A stretch of 64,000 nt of DNA. Origin: Stenomitos frigidus ULC18 (GTDB lineage Bacteria > Cyanobacteriota > Cyanobacteriia > Leptolyngbyales > Leptolyngbyaceae). A program made the position numbers and the translations under genes. The stretch is from positions 1-64,000 of the forward strand of contig NZ_PVWK01000029.1 in NCBI RefSeq assembly GCF_003003795.1. The letters are read 5' to 3'. Position 1 is the stretch's first letter, and each line of letters starts with the position of its first letter. The notes under the pieces are model-generated. The model was not told where the DNA came from. It did not search any database and saw only the letters and a program-made list of their open reading frames with translations. Shown in pieces: positions 61,331-64,000 of the stretch.

Positions 61331-61574
61331 TCTCGCTTTGCTGCCTTGGCAGATGATGCACCGTTGGGTGCAATTTAAATCTGACTGTAGTACCTTCTCC
61401 AACAGCACCCGTTGCTAAAACTAAGCCTCCTTGTGAGGTAAGTGTACCAACACCAAACATAGATCCCACTCGATCTAGATAGGTTGTACTTCTAACATCG
61501 TTAAGTGGGGCTGTACCTTGAGCAAACTTAGTCACACATCGCGTTATTTGTGTTTGCTGTAAAGTCGGGATGCA
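61331..61574 (-). pseudogene. Unrecognised open stretch upstream of the transposase remnant
   Basis: An open frame of about 80 codons (FAQGTAPLNDVRSTTYLDRV, then GTLTSQGGLVLATGAVGEGT) runs into the transposase remnant. It has no credible start, no family that I recognise and ends within debris. It may be the tail of a gene cut by the same insertion. Confidence 0.3.
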
Positions 61575-61603
61575 CTACCTTGTCGCATCGTTGATGTCGA
61601 TTT

Positions 61604-63058
61604 CTATCTCACAGTCCGCAGGCTTTCCACTTGCTTGGTAAATCCATCGGTGAAGATGCTCATAACCGTGCGTTGGCGTACCTTGATGTTGACGCTGACA
61701 GACATGCCCGATCGCAGCGGCACTTGACGACCTTGAATCAATAGAAGCTGCTGATCAAGCTGAACGTTGGCTGGAAAGCTGTAAACCGGACGTGTTTGAG
61801 TTGGTGGTAACGCATCGGAGCCAATCAAGGTTAGTTGCCCTTTGATACCACCAAACTCGCTAAAAGGAAAAGAATCAATTCTGACATCAACGGGCATTCC
61901 CGTTTGCACAAAACCAATATCTTTGTTGGTGATATACACCTTCGCAACGACAGCATTCTCTGGCACAAGTTTGAGAATTGGTTCGCTAGAGTTGGTGACA
62001 AAACCTGCATTACTTGCTTTCAGATCAAAAACGATCCCTGCTACTGAGGCACGGAGTTCCTGATATTGCAGTGTCACTTTTGCTTGGCTAATTTGGCTGT
62101 CAATTTCAGCAATTTTTTTCTTGTTTTCCACGATCGCCTTATTCAATTGACTGTCAATTTCAGCAATTTTTTGCTCATTGTTTGAGATTTTAGTCAACAG
62201 ATCTTGAGTCGAAAGCGCCAGAGTATTTTGCACTTTTTGTTGAGATTGAGCGATCGCCAGCTTGAGACGTTCCTGTTCCTGCATCAGTTGATCGACTTCG
62301 GATTGAAGGTTACGCACTTCCTGCTGTTGTCTGAGATATTGTAGACGAGAAATGCCTCCCTCTTTAGCAAGTAATGCCAGATCACGAAAGATTTGTTCAT
62401 TGACTACTAAATTATCTTTAGCACTGGCTAACTTCAATTGATTCTGTTTAAGTTGCTGTTTGATTTGGGCTGTATCTAACTGGACTGTAGCACTTCGAGA
62501 CTGTTGCTCTACTTGACTCGATCGCAGACGTAATTGCTGCTCAGACGTAAGGCGCATACCCGCTGTTGAGCCGTTGAGCGCTGCTCGATCGAGCTGAATT
62601 TCTGTGACTAATGTCGATCGATATTGAGTCAACGACACCAGTTCTGCTGGTAGATTTTGCTGGAGTAGTACTTGATCGCCACCCGAAGCTAAACCATGTA
62701 TCTGGGCATAATAGAACTGATTTTCTTGCATCAACGAGGTGCAGATTTTTTGCAGAGAAATTAGTTGGGCTTGAGCCACAGTTGGATCAATGGAAAGCAA
62801 GCGATCGCCTTGCTTCACTTGTTGCCCATCCACCACATATACTGCCTTTACAACGCCATCAATGGGAACCTTAATTTCTTTGACTGCGCCTTGTGGTTCC
62901 AAAATACCTGTCGCTGGAATCGACTCCTCAATTTTGGCAACACTCGCCCAAACGAAGCCAAAGCTTGTCACACTAATCAAGCCCCAAACAATGGCACGAG
63001 AGAGAAGAGGCGATCGCTTTAAGATAACGGGGCGATCGAAGGGATGGGTGGTAGTCAT
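61604..63058 (-). CDS. HlyD-family type I secretion adaptor
   Basis: A 484-residue membrane-fusion protein. It has a cytoplasmic N-terminus, one membrane helix (AIVWGLISVTSFGFVWASV, about 21-40), a biotinyl-lipoyl-like half (GILEPQGAVKEIKVPIDGVV), a long coiled coil (about 130-330, with repeated KIAEIDSQLNKAI and KIAEIDSQISQAK) and the returning beta domain (ELRASVAGIVFDLKASNAG, MPVDVRIDSFPFSEFG). It would link an inner-membrane ABC transporter to an outer-membrane channel. It follows the ABC transporter gene by 172 bp containing heptamer repeats. No TolC or cargo gene is in the window. Confidence 0.9.
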   Translation of the reverse strand: MTTTHPFDRPVILKRSPLLSRAIVWGLISVTSFGFVWASVAKIEESIPATGILEPQGAVKEIKVPIDGVVKAVYVVDGQQVKQGDRLLSIDPTVAQAQLISLQKICTSLMQENQFYYAQIHGLASGGDQVLLQQNLPAELVSLTQYRSTLVTEIQLDRAALNGSTAGMRLTSEQQLRLRSSQVEQQSRSATVQLDTAQIKQQLKQNQLKLASAKDNLVVNEQIFRDLALLAKEGGISRLQYLRQQQEVRNLQSEVDQLMQEQERLKLAIAQSQQKVQNTLALSTQDLLTKISNNEQKIAEIDSQLNKAIVENKKKIAEIDSQISQAKVTLQYQELRASVAGIVFDLKASNAGFVTNSSEPILKLVPENAVVAKVYITNKDIGFVQTGMPVDVRIDSFPFSEFGGIKGQLTLIGSDALPPTQTRPVYSFPANVQLDQQLLLIQGRQVPLRSGMSVSVNIKVRQRTVMSIFTDGFTKQVESLRTVR

Positions 63059-63069
63059 GGTAGTTGAGT

Positions 63070-63245
63070 ATTGGCTGTTGGCTGTTGGCTAACAGCTAAT
63101 AGCTGGCTGTTAGTTGTTAGCTATTTGAGTGCATTCTGACTAGTAGTGGTATTTGTAACGGAGATTGAGTGGTGCAAGATTTCAGAAGTTTGAGAATTTG
63201 GCAGAAAAGCCATTAGCCATTAGCCAACAGCTAAGAGCTAAGAGC
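63070..63245. repeat. Inverted pair of heptamer repeat blocks between the ABC and HlyD genes
   Basis: GGCTGTT-type heptamers (about 63070-63120) face AGCCATT and AGAGCTA-type units (about 63208-63245). The second block encodes the last residues and stop of the ABC transporter (ALSS then TAG at 63231-63233). Confidence 0.75.
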
Positions 63246-64000
63246 CTCTTGCTGCCGATACAAACAGTAATAGCGACCTTCTAACGCCATCAATTCTTCG
63301 TGAGTGCCTTGCTCTACAACCGAGCCTTGATCCATCATCACAATTACATCGGCGTGGCGAATGGTGCTGAGGCGATGGGTAATGAAAAAGACAGTACGAT
63401 CGTTGAATGCTTCTATCAAGTTCAAACAAACGTGTCGTTCAGCGTCGTAATCTAAAGCGCTGGTGGCTTCATCAAGAATGAGCAGATGTGGGTTTTGGAG
63501 GACGGTACGGGCGATCGCAATGCGTTGTCGCTGTCCGCCAGAGAGTGCTGCACCGCGCTCACCGACACGAGTGTTGTAGCCATTGGGTAGGTTCATAATG
63601 AAGTCGTGGGCAACCGCAACTTTGGCAGCGGCGATGATCTCCTCCGAAGTGGCATCGGGATGATTGAGGGCAATGTTTTCTTGCACCGTGCCTTCAAACA
63701 ACAGCGTGTCTTGAGGTACAACGCCAATTTGCTGCCGTAGAGAATAGAGATCTACTTTGCTGATGTCGTAGCCATCAATGAGAATGCGACCAGATTCTAA
63801 AGGATAGAGACGGGGCAAAAGTTTCATCATTGTGCTTTTACCAGAACCACTGAGTCCGGCAATACCCACAAAGGCTCCTGCGGGAAAGGTCACGCTGACG
63901 TTATTCAACTGAAGTGAACCGCTGGGATGGAAACGAAAGGACACGTTTTCATAGGTCACGGTTCCTTGGATGGTGGGAAGGGGAATGTTGTGACGTTGAT
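63231..64000 (-). CDS. Type I secretion ABC transporter, C-terminal part
   Basis: The gene runs off the right edge; 256 codons are visible, and the frame is open to 64000 (LPTIQGTVTYENVSFRF before the ATPase domain). The nucleotide-binding domain is complete: Walker A GLSGSGKST, signature [13 protein letters not shown], Walker [11 protein letters not shown]-loop FITHRLST. The protein resembles HlyB/peptidase-containing exporters. It is co-directional with the HlyD gene, so it is probably the exporter of that pair. Whether it has an N-terminal C39 peptidase domain cannot be seen here. Confidence 0.88.
   Translation of the reverse strand, partial: QRHNIPLPTIQGTVTYENVSFRFHPSGSLQLNNVSVTFPAGAFVGIAGLSGSGKSTMMKLLPRLYPLESGRILIDGYDISKVDLYSLRQQIGVVPQDTLLFEGTVQENIALNHPDATSEEIIAAAKVAVAHDFIMNLPNGYNTRVGERGAALSGGQRQRIAIARTVLQNPHLLILDEATSALDYDAERHVCLNLIEAFNDRTVFFITHRLSTIRHADVIVMMDQGSVVEQGTHEELMALEGRYYCLYRQQEALSS

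Overview
The window is cyanobacterial chromosome. The evidence is the sulfolipid genes sqdB and sqdX, the photosystem I factor btpA, sigC and furA with closely cyanobacterial sequences, a cyanobacterial-type RNA-binding protein next to rpsU, a PEP-CTERM protein, very frequent GCGATCGC (HIP1) octamers, and heptamer tandem repeats of the kind described in filamentous cyanobacteria. The gene set would suit a filamentous non-heterocystous lineage, but the genus cannot be fixed from these bases.

Layout. 1-6.3 kb: a decayed transposase, a 21-bp tandem repeat, and a leftward operon of exported or membrane proteins (DUF4331, TPR protein, NicO-type Ni/Co transporter, small secreted protein), followed by a PEP-CTERM protein. 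6.6-8.8 kb: an L,D-transpeptidase, cyanase and an Anbu proteasome-like hydrolase. 9.1-12.2 kb: sulfolipid synthesis (sqdB, a small membrane protein, sqdX) and a DUF7219 gene. 12.4-19.6 kb: bifunctional PutA and a PAS/GAF/GGDEF/EAL protein. 20-31.5 kb: an unusual enolase, a LolA-like protein, an ABC exporter, a Ser/Thr kinase with WD40 repeats, an exported esterase, a C-terminal processing protease fused in operon with a CDP-alcohol phosphatidyltransferase, and btpA. 31.9-35.7 kb: rimO, a DEAD-box RNA helicase and a DnaQ-like exonuclease. 36-42 kb: a filamentous-haemagglutinin-type exoprotein 4 bp from an exported TPR-CHAT caspase-like protein. 42-47.3 kb: the 2-oxoglutarate decarboxylase / succinate semialdehyde dehydrogenase pair that closes the cyanobacterial TCA cycle, a receiver protein and tpiA. 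48-56 kb: sigC, furA, a peptidoglycan-binding protein, rbp-rpsU-DUF3134, a small secreted protein and a phosphodiesterase-type phosphatase. 56.6-59.1 kb: a Rieske oxygenase / amidohydrolase operon. 59.2-61.6 kb: an IS5-family element whose transposase has lost its catalytic Glu, a hydrolase truncated at a transposase remnant, and other debris. 61.6-64 kb: a type I secretion adaptor and the end of its ABC transporter.

Points that most deserve a second look are the FHA/CHAT pair, the DUF4331-TPR-NicO operon, the heptamer repeats that sit in frame inside three proteins and form the ends of two others, the small membrane protein between sqdB and sqdX, the atypical enolase with its inverted-repeat-rich leader, and the inactivated IS5 transposase. 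No CRISPR array, tRNA or rRNA was seen. All family assignments were made by reading motifs, without database searches.
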